Below are positions 8,917 through 17,216 of a stretch of 59,349 bases of DNA, one piece after another. Positions within the stretch are counted from its first letter, which is position 1, and the number at the start of each line of letters is the position of its first letter. The notes beneath the pieces were generated by a model. That model worked only from the letters and a program-made list of their open reading frames with translations, ran no database searches and had not been told where the DNA came from. A program made the position numbers and the translations under genes. The DNA lies in contig NZ_JAAKZX010000035.1 in assembly GCF_011045025.1 (NCBI RefSeq), forward strand, positions 1 to 59,349. The letters are read 5' to 3'. This DNA is from Streptomyces ureilyticus (GTDB lineage Bacteria > Actinomycetota > Actinomycetes > Streptomycetales > Streptomycetaceae).

Positions 8917-9406
8917 AGATGTCTCCGGTAGTCACATCACCTCCGCCCAGGGGAGAGGGCGAAGGCCATACGAGATTCGGGGGGCTCCAACGCCCACTTC
9001 AGACGTTCAGAGCAGGCGGACCGCTCGAGCGTTACAAGACCACCGGTGAGAGACGCGACTGCGAGGATCGTCCACACATGGCGTGGATCCCGCGTGCCGG
9101 ACGGCTGGCTGACCGGCCGTCCGGCACGGACCGGCCGGCTTGTCGCGGCCGAGGTCGCCCACGAGGGGTGGGGGCTACGCGCTGCGGCATCAGCGACAAG
9201 CGGAACGGGTTGGAGAGCCGGTGTGGTGAAGGCCGGATGCCAGCCCGGTAGGGAACGTTGACAAGCCTGGCGGGTCAAGCCCTTGGGGTTCTTGCCTGTG
9301 GAGTCGGCAGGTGGGTGTCGACGTATGGTGTGCGTGCCCTGCCACGGCCGCTGGGAGACGCTGTCCGGGAGTGGGCAAGCCGTCAACGGCTCCCCATACG
9401 GGCGTA
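8917..9406. other. Intergenic region between NDH-2 gene and ECF operon
   Basis: Some 490 bases without a credible gene. It should contain the promoter of the NDH-2 gene and the end of the sigma/anti-sigma operon, marked by the hairpin at 9093-9128. I see no clear promoter boxes. Confidence 0.4.
9093..9128. terminator. Hairpin downstream of the ECF operon
   Basis: A perfect 12-bp stem (CGTGCCGGACGG with its complement) and a 12-base loop. It lies about 280 bases after the minus-strand anti-sigma gene and before the NDH-2 gene, and so may separate the two units. Confidence 0.6.
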
Positions 9407-9634
9407 CTACCGCTGCCAGTCCCGGAAAGCGGTGAGCAGTTGCTGCCTGGCCTCCGGTGAGATGTCGTCCGGGGTCAGTTCGCCGGTCGTGGCGATCGTC
9501 TGACGGAACTGATCGAGGTAGCTCTCGCACCCGGAGCATTCCGGCAGGTGCTCGATGAAGCGCCGCTCGTCCTCTTCGGGGAGGGCGCCCTCGAGGAACT
9601 CGGTCACCAGCTCTACGAAGTCATCGCAGTTCAC
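9407..9634 (-). CDS. zf-HC2 anti-sigma factor-like protein
   Basis: A 75-residue protein made mainly of a zinc-binding anti-sigma domain: N-terminal MNCDDFVELVTEFLEG, then the H-x3-C-x2-C motif HLPECSGC and the helix ESYLDQFRQTIA. It starts with GTG in a GTGA overlap with the stop of the sigma gene, the usual arrangement for a cognate pair. There is no membrane segment, so it is likely a soluble, perhaps redox-sensing, ZAS-type anti-sigma. Confidence 0.88.
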   Translation of the reverse strand: MNCDDFVELVTEFLEGALPEEDERRFIEHLPECSGCESYLDQFRQTIATTGELTPDDISPEARQQLLTAFRDWQR

Positions 9635-10302
9635 GCTCGTCCCCTCCCGCCCGCGACATGATGGGTACCGGACAAGTACTCCTCCAGCTTACGGCGTAAC
9701 AAGGCCCTGGCCCGATGGAGGAGGACGCGTTGGTTTCCAGGCGAGATCTCCAGCAGGGAACACACTTCCTCCGAGCCGTACCCGGCGACATCGCGAAGGG
9801 TGATCACCGTGCGGAGGCGGGGTGGGAGTTCGTCGATCGCCTCCGTGATCACCTCGCGGACTTCGCCGCGCAGCACATGGTCCTCGGGAATGTGCCAGGG
9901 ACGCGGTTCCTGCCCGACGGCCCAGTGTCCGGCGTATTCCTCGCCGGGGGCGCGGAACCGTGAGGCGTCCACCGTCGGCCCTTCTTCCTCCGGCAACAGG
10001 CTGGCGAAGGGAACGGTCCTGCTCTCCTTTGTGCCGCGCGCCTTGGCCGTGTTGACCAGGATCCGGTACACCCAGGTCTTCAGGGTTGAACGGCCTTCGA
10101 AGTCGCTGATCCCCCTGATGACCGCCAGCCATGTGTCCTGGACGGCCTCCTCCGCGGAGGCCTTGGTCGACACGAACGACATGGCCAGCCTGAGCATGCT
10201 GCCTGACCAGGCGTTTAGCACCAGAGCGAACGTCTCCTCGTCACCGTCACGCAGCCGCTGGACCAGGACCTGATCCGGGGGCAGTTCGCGTGCGCCCGCC
10301 AT
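9631..10302 (-). CDS. ECF RNA polymerase sigma factor
   Basis: A 223-residue sigma-70 family protein with region 2 (NAWSGSMLRLAMSFV, AEEAVQDTWLAVIRGISDFE, LKTWVYRILVNTAK) and region 4 (AIDELPPRLRTVITLRDVAG, ICSL-type HTH read as SEEVCSLLEISPGNQRVLLH). A linker of about 60 residues rich in Pro/Glu lies between them, longer than usual. The ATG at 10302 follows AAGGAGAG. It is coupled to the zf-HC2 gene at 9407-9634, which probably inhibits it. Its regulon may include the NDH-2 genes downstream; that is inference. Confidence 0.92.
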   Translation of the reverse strand: MAGARELPPDQVLVQRLRDGDEETFALVLNAWSGSMLRLAMSFVSTKASAEEAVQDTWLAVIRGISDFEGRSTLKTWVYRILVNTAKARGTKESRTVPFASLLPEEEGPTVDASRFRAPGEEYAGHWAVGQEPRPWHIPEDHVLRGEVREVITEAIDELPPRLRTVITLRDVAGYGSEEVCSLLEISPGNQRVLLHRARALLRRKLEEYLSGTHHVAGGRGRA

Positions 10303-10436
10303 TCGTCTCTCCTTGCCGACTGTCAACTGGGAGCGTCAGCCTAGAGCAGTTCAGTGAGTGCGATTCGTATGTAGCGCGTTTGTTCATGTCCCGGTAAGGA
10401 CATTCGCGGCCAGGAGACTGGGCGGCAGCGGGTCTG

Positions 10437-10667
10437 TCAGTCTCGCCGCAAGGCGCGGAACGCGCCGAGCAGTTGGTCGCGCGCTTCGGTGGGCAGGCTC
10501 TGGCCTGGCAGCGCATCCAGGATCGCGATGGTCTGCCTGAACTGGTCGAGATAGGTCTCGCAGCCGTCGCATTCCGTCAGGTGCACGAGGCAACGCAGCT
10601 CGGTCGGCTCATGCATGGAGCCATCGAGGAAGGTGGTCACCAGCTCAACGAACTCATCGCAGTTCAT
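10437..10667 (-). CDS. Second zf-HC2 anti-sigma-like protein
   Basis: A 76-residue paralog of the protein at 9407-9634, with MNCDEFVELVTTFLDG, HLTECDGC and ETYLDQFRQTIA. It starts with ATG and lies upstream of the sigma gene on the same strand, with no sigma gene of its own in front of it. Either a sigma gene was lost, or two related anti-sigma proteins serve one sigma factor. Confidence 0.85.
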   Translation of the reverse strand: MNCDEFVELVTTFLDGSMHEPTELRCLVHLTECDGCETYLDQFRQTIAILDALPGQSLPTEARDQLLGAFRALRRD

Positions 10668-11462
10668 GAAACCTGCCTGTTCTCGCTCAGTGGACGGACG
10701 GTCGACTCCTCAGCCGGGCATCCCACCGAGCGGCCAGGTAGGCGCCCGGGTCGGGGACGGCAAGCCGTGCCGGGTGCGCCGCTCTGGACGAGAGGGAGGC
10801 AACTCGCAGGTGCGCAACGGGCGCTGCTGGTCGAGTACGATCAGGGGCGCAGAAACGATACCGCGTCGGACGGCGACCGGCCCGAGCGGCTTGCCGAACT
10901 CGCGTCGAGGCCGTAGCCCGAGACTACCCGCTCCCGTCACGACAGTGGACAGGACGTCCTCGGCGAGCCGGGATGGGCCGGCCTTCTCACGCCCGCCGAC
11001 CGGCGGGGCCTGACCCTCGCTGTTCTGGTCCCACATCCGCCCCTACGGGGAGGTGAACCTCGACTTGGACGTCCGCCTGAACCTCACCGCGGTCACCGTG
11101 CGGACGGCATCGGCGTCCGGTCGGCCAAACCTGGAGGATGACCAGCTGGAGTTCACTGAGGGGGCGCTCGTCAATGCGTACAGCGACACCCGCCAGGTCC
11201 TGTGGGACGCCGGGCGTCCGCCCAACCCCGCGACCGTGGTGCGGGAGGTCGACACGGTCGCCCGCTTCGCGCCGGCCGCGCCTCGAAGCGGTGCACCGCA
11301 TGGGCCGCGCCTGTGAACGGCATAGACGGCATACACCTGTTCACCTTCAAACCGATCAAGAGCGGTGTGCTCGCCACCTGTGCGACATTCCGCGAGTTCC
11401 TCTGAGCCCTGCTGAGTCCTTGTCTACGTGGCCAGGGTGTTCTGTCCCCTTGGGGTGTTCTT
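10668..11462. other. Decayed region with possible transposase remains
   Basis: No intact gene is seen. Around 10963-11075 the plus strand reads RRGLT and, after a one-base shift, LFWSHIRPYGEVNLDLDVRL, which resembles the last part of Tn3-family transposases. The rest, to 11462, stays open in places but gives no family signature. Confidence 0.35.
10963..11080 (+). pseudogene. Possible Tn3-family transposase tail
   Basis: Two adjacent frames together give a motif of the type RRGLTPLFWSH-x-x-PYG-x-x-x-LD-x-x-x-RL that I associate with the C-terminus of Tn3 transposases. The one-base frameshift and the absence of any upstream catalytic part mark it as a remnant. The match is from memory. Confidence 0.35.
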
Positions 11463-11626
11463 TAAGGCGGCGGGACCGCCCGTTCGGAGCCCGCGTTGAG
11501 CATCTGGAGAATCCGCCGCGACTGCCGTCTGAAACGCGACGGCGTTCACCGCTCCGTGCTCGGCATCGCCCGCCTGCCCAACCTCTGCCAGCGCCCCTGG
11601 GTGCCGGGCTCGAAATGCATCGGTCC

Positions 11627-11642
11627 CTAGTGATTTCCCTAG
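11627..11642. promoter_or_regulatory. PAS-LuxR-type operator, 15/16 match
   Basis: CTAGTGATTTCCCTAG matches the PimM-type consensus CTVGGGAWWTCCCBAG at 15 of 16 positions. A TTGACA hexamer follows 17 bp later at 11660-11665. The consensus is from established work on polyene regulators; binding here is inference. Confidence 0.7.
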
Positions 11643-11659
11643 TTCCCATTGCCGCATCG

Positions 11660-11665
11660 TTGACA
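11660..11665 (+). promoter_or_regulatory. -35-like TTGACA in repeat A
   Basis: A consensus -35 hexamer is conserved in both repeat copies, 17 bp after the operator-like site. The possible -10 (CAGACT, 18 bp on) is weak, as expected for an activator-dependent promoter. Confidence 0.5.
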
Positions 11666-11953
11666 CGACTGGGCCAGATCACCCAGACTCAAATCCGGTG
11701 CCGCCACTGAATCCCTGGATAACTCTGGATTCCGGGTTATGTGAAACTCGGGAATAGCATACCGGTGGCTTGCAGGGATGCTGGGTGATCACGGGCTTTT
11801 ACATAAGTCTCAGCTTTTGCGCAAGCCTCCCAGCGTCGAGATTTCACTGCAGGCGAAGTGAAGCAGAAGGGTCATAAATCGTTGATCTCCGGCCGACAGT
11901 GCCGTCGCGGCTAGCGAAGTCCGTATTTTCTGATCCGGGCTGTCCCGCCACTC

Positions 11954-12222
11954 ATGTCGATCCGAATGAGCGCGAAATCCGCGAAATCGAATTCCGAGCA
12001 CGGTGACGCCCGCACCAGTCCTTTGCCGTCCACCGAGAAGAAGCTATCCGTGACCACCCTGCCCGACGTCGTACGGTCCGCGACAAGCACAGTCGCGCAC
12101 GAACTCACCACAGATACGCTGCTCCAGCTGGCCAACCGAGAGATCGCCGCGATTCACGTGCGCAGCTATTACGCGATCGAGATCGCGGCCGAGGCCGCCA
12201 AGAAAGCAATCAATCTGCGGAG
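11954..12222 (+). pseudogene. N-terminal fragment of an unidentified enzyme
   Basis: An open frame, probably started at GTG 12051 or ATG 11954, reads VTTLPDVVRSATSTV and TLLQLANREIAAIHVR. It then runs into AMP-ligase DNA near 12222 and loses sense. The style resembles the start of some 2-oxoglutarate/Fe(II) oxygenases, but I cannot confirm that. It is the first reading after repeat A and appears to be the stump of a gene of the biosynthetic locus. Confidence 0.4.
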
Positions 12223-12227
12223 ATACG

Positions 12228-12738
12228 AATCCGCGACGTGGACGACGATCGTGACGTCCCGCCCGGCCAGATCGGCTAGGTGTGCGTGCGGAGCCCGTCC
12301 ACCATGCTCGGCTACTGCCGCGAACCGGAGTTGACCGCCGTGACCATCCGCGACGGCTGGGTGCACACCGGCGACCTCGGTTCCCTCGACGAGAACGGCT
12401 GTCTGCGCCTGCACGGCCGGATGGGCGAGGTGATGAAGACCAACGGCATCAAGGTCCATCCCACGGATGTGGAGAACGCGCTGCTGACCCATCCGGAGGT
12501 CGCCCAGGCCGCGGTGTACCGCGTGGTCGACGACGACCGCGTGGAGCACATCCACGCCGCCGTCGTGGTGCGGCCGGGCAGCACCGCCGATTCCGGGACG
12601 CTGGTCGGTCACGTCGCTGCCGAGCTGTCCCCGAAGCACGTACCGGCCGTGGTGACGTTCTACGACACGCTCCCCCTCACCGGTGCCGGCAAGCCGGACA
12701 AACAGAGGCTGGCCACGCGGCACAGCGGTGCGGCATGA
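12228..12738 (+). pseudogene. C-terminal fragment of AMP-dependent acyl-CoA ligase
   Basis: The reading contains the late motifs of adenylate-forming enzymes: GWVHTGDLGSLDENG, GRMGEVMKTNGIKVHP and the C-terminal TGAGKPDK with the catalytic Lys. The large N-terminal domain is missing. Before VCVRSPSTMLGYC the frame shows RDVDDDRDVPPGQIG followed by TAG, an in-frame stop in what should be a continuous protein. It cannot make an active ligase. Its stop overlaps the ATG of the next fragment. Confidence 0.8.
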
Positions 12739-12908
12739 CACTCACCGCCGCGCCCGTACTGGCCGACTCCGCCGAGCGACGCCCCGACCACCCCGCACTT
12801 CCCGATGGCGTACTGCGGGGTGTTGGCAGGCCCGACTGCGTCACCCCGGCCGGAACCGAGGACGTGGACTCGCTCGTCGATGCGAAAAGCCGTGACCGAC
12901 ATGCGTAA
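12735..12908 (+). pseudogene. N-terminal fragment of a second AMP-dependent ligase
   Basis: An ATGA overlap starts a short reading, MTLTAAPVLADSAERRPDHP, which looks like the first residues of an acyl-CoA ligase (ADSA-x-x-x-PD-x-PAL). It loses the family pattern within about 30 residues and ends at 12908. With the fragment before it, this suggests two tandem ligase genes reduced by internal deletions. Confidence 0.5.
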
Positions 12909-14205
12909 GCCGGCTCTGCAGCAACCTGACTGGGACGACCCGTCACAGGTACGGCGCATCCGGGAGGTACTGGCCGCACGCCCGCCGCTGGTCAAGGTGG
13001 AGGACGTGCGCGTGCTGCGGACGCTGCTGGCCCAGGTGGCCCGGGGCGAAGCCCTGGTGGTGCAGGCCGGGGACTGCGCCGAGAACCCGGATGAGTGCGA
13101 CGCCGAGTTCGTGTCGCGCAAATCCGCGGTGGTCGACCTGCTCGCCGCGACGCTGAAGACGGTCACCTACAAGCCGGTCGTACGGGTCGGACGCATCGCG
13201 GGCCAGTTCGCCAAGCCGCGGTCCAGGCCCTTCGAACGGATCGGAGATCTGGAACTGCCGGTCTACCGGGGCCACATGATCAACGGTCCGGAGCATGACC
13301 CGGAAAGCCGTCGGCACGACCCGATGCGCCTGCTGACCTCGTACATGACGGCCTGCGACGTCATGGAGCACCTGGGCTGGCGCGGGCCCGCGGCCCTGGG
13401 GCACCAGCCCCTGATCGAGCCCCGGTTGTGGACGAGCCATGAGGCCCTCGTCCTCGACTACGAAGTGCCCATGATCCGTGAGCTGGGTGACGGGCGCCGC
13501 TGGCTCGGCTCCACGCACTGGCCGTGGATCGGCGAGCGGACCCGCCAACTGGACGGCGCTCACCTGGACCTCGTCACCGGCATCGTCAACCCGGTCGCCG
13601 TGAAAGTCGGTCCGACCGCCACCCTGGAGGAGATCACCCTCCTGTGCGAACGGCTCGATCCGCTGCGGGAACCGGGCCGGCTCACCCTCATCGCACGGAT
13701 GGGCGCCGAGACGGTCGCCGACCGGCTGCCCGCGCTCGTGGAGGCGGTCCGGATGGCCGGTCATCCCGTGATCTGGCTCAGCGACCCCATGCACGGCAAC
13801 ACCGTGGTCGGCCCTGACGGACACAAGACCCGCCTGTTGGAGACCATGGCACGGGAGATCCGGGGATTCCTCCGGGCCGTGACCGACGTCGGCGGCACGG
13901 CGGGCGGACTGCACCTTGAGACCACCCCCGATGACGTCCTCGAATGCGCCGAGGACGTCTCCGTGTACGAGGGGAAGGCCGTCCGCCGTACCAGCCTGTG
14001 CGACCCCCGGCTCAATCCGGAACAGGCTGTTTCGCTGGTCTCCGCCTGGTCCGACGGGGACGTCCGGCTCACCGCGTCGGGAGACGGGTCACGGATGGAC
14101 CGGGAAGCGCAGACAATGCCGGGCGGACGGTCGCTGCCTGGCGGGCCGGAGTACAAGGAGTCCAAGGCCCGGAACCGCTCCGCATTGCGGCTCAACCAGA
14201 CCTAG
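12901..14205 (+). CDS. Class II (plant-type) DAHP synthase
   Basis: A 434-residue class II 3-deoxy-D-arabino-heptulosonate 7-phosphate synthase, the entry enzyme of the shikimate pathway (phosphoenolpyruvate plus erythrose 4-phosphate). Key blocks are VVQAGDCAE with the metal-binding Cys, GRIAGQFAKPRS, TSHEALVLDYE, WLSDPMHGNT and GGLHLETTPDDVLEC. Length fits the family. A second, pathway-dedicated copy of this enzyme commonly occurs in clusters that use chorismate; here it fits with the aminodeoxychorismate synthase at 23619. The ATG at 12901 has no clear ribosome site; an in-frame ATG at 12880 is an alternative. Confidence 0.93.
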   Translation: MRKPALQQPDWDDPSQVRRIREVLAARPPLVKVEDVRVLRTLLAQVARGEALVVQAGDCAENPDECDAEFVSRKSAVVDLLAATLKTVTYKPVVRVGRIAGQFAKPRSRPFERIGDLELPVYRGHMINGPEHDPESRRHDPMRLLTSYMTACDVMEHLGWRGPAALGHQPLIEPRLWTSHEALVLDYEVPMIRELGDGRRWLGSTHWPWIGERTRQLDGAHLDLVTGIVNPVAVKVGPTATLEEITLLCERLDPLREPGRLTLIARMGAETVADRLPALVEAVRMAGHPVIWLSDPMHGNTVVGPDGHKTRLLETMAREIRGFLRAVTDVGGTAGGLHLETTPDDVLECAEDVSVYEGKAVRRTSLCDPRLNPEQAVSLVSAWSDGDVRLTASGDGSRMDREAQTMPGGRSLPGGPEYKESKARNRSALRLNQT

Positions 14206-14581
14206 GGTGACCGTCCCATCGCTAGGGCGAGATCGACCGCCGCAAGCGGGCGTGGGCGGCCTGCGAAGTGCTGGGGACGGCGATTACTGAGCTTGAACTC
14301 ATGGAGTCGTTGGGGTGAGGGATAGTCCGGTTCCGGCGAGGCATCCGTCGATGAGGTGGGGGCGGTACTGGATCTTCCTCATCCCGTGTCGGATGGTCTG
14401 GATGAGGTGTTCGGGGGTGGTGAAGGCGGTGTTGGACAGCCAGCCGCGTCGCAGCAGGGACCAGATGCCCTCGACGGGGTTGAGGTCGGGTGCGTAGGAG
14501 GGCAGCTGGTAGACGGTCAGCCAGTCCTGTCGGGCGATGAACTGCCGTATGCCGTAAGTGAGATGGACGTTGAGGATGTCC

Positions 14582-15702
14582 CTATGTTGCGTCAAGTGGC
14601 CGAAGACGAGGCCACAAGGCCGACGTCGCCTGGATCTGACGGTAGAGCTCGCGAGCGACGTAGCGTTTGAGGCAGCGGATGATCTCGCGTTTCGACATGC
14701 CCTGTTTCGTGCGTCGTTCGAGGTAGAGACGTGTGCGGGCATCACAACGGAGGCGGGTCACGACGATGCGGTAGAGGGCGGCGTTGGCCTGCCGGTTGCC
14801 CCGCGGTTCAGCCTGCGACGCTGAGTCTTTCCGGAGGACTGCTCGACCGGGTTGACGCCGCACAGTGCGGCGAACGATGCCTCGTTCACCAGCCGTTCCG
14901 GGTTGTCGCCGGCGGCGATCAGCAGGGCAGCGGCACTGTCGGGCCCGACTCCGATGATGTCCAGAAGCTGCGGATGGCAGCGACGGACGGCGTTGGTGAG
15001 CCGGCGGGCGAGTTCCTTCACCTCGGCGGTCAGCTGCTGGATGCGGCGGGCCAGCAGCCGGAGCGTGAAGACGGCAGCGTCGCCAGCGTAGGGAAGGTCG
15101 GCGCACTCGGCGATCAGGGCCGCGTTGCTCAGCTTGGAAAGCGCTTCGCGCAGCGTGGGATCGACTCCGAGGAGCACGGCCTTGAGCTGGTTCTTTGCCT
15201 GCGTGCGGGCCTTAACGGCCGACTCCTTCGCCAGCCGCAGCACGCGCATGTCGGCCGCCGGGCCCTCGCCGGTCTTGGGCGTGACGTCAGCGTGTCCGGA
15301 CAGCACCGCGCGGGCGGCGGCCTCCGCATCGACGGCGTCAGTCTTGCCGCGCTTGCGTCGCATGGCGCGGTCGGGCTGATTCACTTCGACGACCTGGGTC
15401 TTCTCCCGGCTCAGGAAACGTGCCAGGGCAGCCCCGTAGGATCCGGTGCACTCCTCTCCGGCTCGGCGCAGGGCACCGAAAGAGCATGCCCAGGCTAGGA
15501 GTTGGCGGTATCCGGCGCCGGTGGCCGGGAACTCCTGATGGGCCAGGACCGACCCGAGCACAGTGATCGCGGCGGCGACGTGCACGTCCTTGTGGGTGTC
15601 CACCTCAAGATCACGTCCTCTGCCAGCGGTTCTTCCGGCTGTGCGGGCAGAGTCGGTTGGGGCATGCTGGTGATGGTCACGCGGCTCCTCGATCGGCAGC
15701 AC
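14582..15702 (-). pseudogene. IS110-family transposase with frameshifts
   Basis: The DEDD N-terminal domain is seen as EVDTHKDVHVAAAITVLG, CTGSYGAALARFL, RGKTDAVDAEAAARAVL, and the C-terminal domain as IIGVGPDSAAALLIAAGDN and EASFAALCGVNPVEQSSGK. The final part (QANAALYRIVVTRLRCDART, KRYVARELY) is in another frame, and the N-terminus (MTITSMPQPTLPAQPEEPLA) in a third, with breaks near 15605 and 14800. All family landmarks are present, so decay or sequencing error by one or two bases would explain it. Confidence 0.85.
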
Positions 15703-15868
15703 GGGGCTGTGGCCGACGCCGGGCCGGTAGGCGGTCAGAACTGTGATGGTGCCTTGTGCGGCAAGGCCCCTATCGGGACACGCCCGCCGGTCCGGCGGCA
15801 GTAAGCGCCGCCCGGGACCTGGGTCGACAGATCCTCAACAAGGCAGCCTGGGCCAGTTGTCCCACGGG
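15703..15868. other. Non-coding right part of the IS110 element
   Basis: This is the region upstream of the transposase start inside the nested element. IS110 elements place their guide RNA in such end regions, so an RNA could be encoded here. I see no specific fold. Confidence 0.3.
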
Positions 15869-16950
15869 TCAGGCCCTGGCCCCGGACGGCGCCCCATGAG
15901 TCTCACAGTTGTCCCAGACGAGGACGATCGGGCCGCCGAGCTGGGTGTGGGCGGTGATGAGCAGGTCGCGGTAGTCGGTCCAGGCGAAGCTCTTGCGTCC
16001 GTCGCGCCGGCCGTCGTCGCGACGGGGCCGGTAGATCAGACGGGAGCGTTCGCCCGGCTTGTAGCAGGTCAGTGCGGCGATCGACATGCGGCGGCGGGAG
16101 CGGCCCCGGACCCGGATCACGGACGTCTTCCCGCGCCTGGCCCACGTGCGCGCAATCGGCGGCGTCATCGAGAAGCCGGACTCGTCCTCGAAGACGATCC
16201 ACGCGTCAAGTGCCGCCGCGGTCCTTCCACCTGCGGCCAGGTCTCCTTCACCCAGCCGGTGACCTGATCCTCGTCGCGTTCGACGGCCCGTCTGGCCGGC
16301 ACATGGCAGGAGAACCCGTGCCGGATCAGCATCTTGCGCACCCCCTGCAGGGTGTAGCTCTTGTGGAACCGACGGCCGATCACGGTCTTGACCCGGGAGA
16401 GCGTCCACCGCTGGTCCGGCCAGCCGTGTGCGACCGGCCCCTTCGCCAACTCCTGCTCCAGCTGGGCGAACTGGGCGTCGCTCAACCGGGGCAGAGAAGC
16501 AGATCCCGCTGAACGCAGGGCCCGCGGACCGCCCTTGTCCCATCACCTGCGCCACCGCTGGATGGACCGGATGCTGACCCGTAACTCCTTCGCGATCGCC
16601 GAGCTGGGCTCACCAGCAGCGAACCGTTCGGCGGCCATCATGCGAATGCCCTCGCGGAACTGCCGGCGTTCGTCCGACAGTCCGCCGCCCTGCGCGTACC
16701 TCATGACAACGGCGTACCGCGGGATCAAGGCCTGTCAGCGGCTACGACAACCCAAGTTCAAGCTCAGTAAGCCAGAATCCAAAAGGGAGCACAATCGATC
16801 GGGCGCGGATGGTGCCCGAATAAGGCGGTGGGCCCGCCCGTTCGGTGCCCGAGTTGAGCATCTGGAAAAGCTAGATTGTCGACAGCGGATCTCGAGCGGG
16901 TGGAACATCTGCCGGCGCTCCTGGGTGCCGGGCTCGAAATACATCGTTCC

Positions 16951-16966
16951 CTAGTGATTTCCCTAG
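16951..16966. promoter_or_regulatory. PAS-LuxR-type operator, 15/16 match
   Basis: The same 16 bases as in repeat A, CTAGTGATTTCCCTAG, again 17 bp before TTGACA. It lies upstream of the intact run of biosynthetic genes and so is the better candidate for a working site. Confidence 0.72.
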
Positions 16967-16983
16967 TCCCCATTGCTGCATCG

Positions 16984-16989
16984 TTGACA
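16984..16989 (+). promoter_or_regulatory. -35-like TTGACA in repeat B
   Basis: A consensus -35 hexamer with a weak CAGACT about 18 bp downstream. If real, it would give a leader of roughly 200 bases before the start at 17217. Confidence 0.5.
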
Positions 16990-17216
16990 CGACTGGGAGA
17001 GACCACCCAGACTCAAATCCGGTGCCGCCACTGAATCCCTGGGTAACTCTCGATTCCGATCATGCGAAACTCGGGATTTCACTGCAGAGCGAAGAGAAGC
17101 AGGAGGTGAAGAGGTGTGATGGCGTGTATGCGGCATGTTCACCGCATTGACGAGTGTTTAGCGGTTCAATTCGCGAACGACCTGTGCCTTACTCGCGCGG
17201 CTGGAGGAGAATCGCG

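Larger units (their letters stand above)
11463..11870 (+). repeat. Imperfect direct repeat A (promoter-like segment)
   Basis: This segment is clearly related to 16819-17110 (copy B). Shared blocks run from AAGGCGG through the CCCTAG-N6-CCCTAG site, TTGACACGACTGGG, ACTCAAATCCGGTGCCGCCA and CCACTGAATCCCTGG to TTTCACTGCAG. Copy A carries about 90 extra bases near its end. Each copy sits directly upstream of a meroterpenoid-locus gene or its remnant. It therefore looks like a duplicated promoter region rather than a mobile element. Confidence 0.85.
14577..15908 (-). mobile_element. IS110-family element nested in the IS630 transposase gene
   Basis: About 1.33 kb of DNA carrying an IS110-type transposase sits in the middle of the IS630 catalytic domain. 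Ends are set by where the IS630 reading breaks and resumes (GGGACAA on one side, CCTCAACG on the other), so they are good to a few bases. No inverted repeats are needed in this family, and none are seen. Confidence 0.8.
14299..16728 (-). pseudogene. IS630-family transposase, split and frameshifted
   Basis: Pieces in order on the minus strand: the HTH part (MMAAERFAAGEPSSAIAKEL, RVSIRSIQRWRR) near 16550-16700; a middle part in a shifted frame (LSDAQFAQLEQEL, KMLIRHGFSCHVP); the catalytic part (WIVFEDESGFSMTPPIARTW, and LVWDN near 15910); then, beyond the IS110 insertion, LNVHLTYGIRQFI and YQLPSYAPDLNPVEGIWSLL with the final catalytic acid. Removing the insertion restores V-W-D-N-L-N-V-H. At least two frameshifts make it inactive even without the insertion. 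Confidence 0.85.
14284..16770 (-). mobile_element. IS630-family element with intact ends, interrupted
   Basis: Perfect 16-bp inverted repeats TTACTGAGCTTGAACT (14284-14299) and its complement (16755-16770) bound the element. TA at the tips fits the TA target choice of IS630. Its transposase runs on the minus strand and is split by an IS110-type insertion between about 14577 and 15908, besides having frameshifts. The element lies between the DAHP synthase gene and repeat B. Confidence 0.88.
16819..17110 (+). repeat. Imperfect direct repeat B (promoter-like segment)
   Basis: The counterpart of repeat A (11463-11870), shorter by about 90 bases near its end. It contains the operator-like site at 16951-16966 and TTGACA at 16984-16989, and ends about 100 bases before the prenyl diphosphate synthase gene. 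The two copies flank the decayed left arm of the meroterpenoid locus. Confidence 0.85.

Noticed and set aside
11690..11715. tRNA-like 3' end (ACTCAAATCCGGTGCCGCCA) in repeats A and B
   Set aside because: The 5' half of the T stem does not pair and no cloverleaf can be drawn, so I do not call a tRNA or attachment site.
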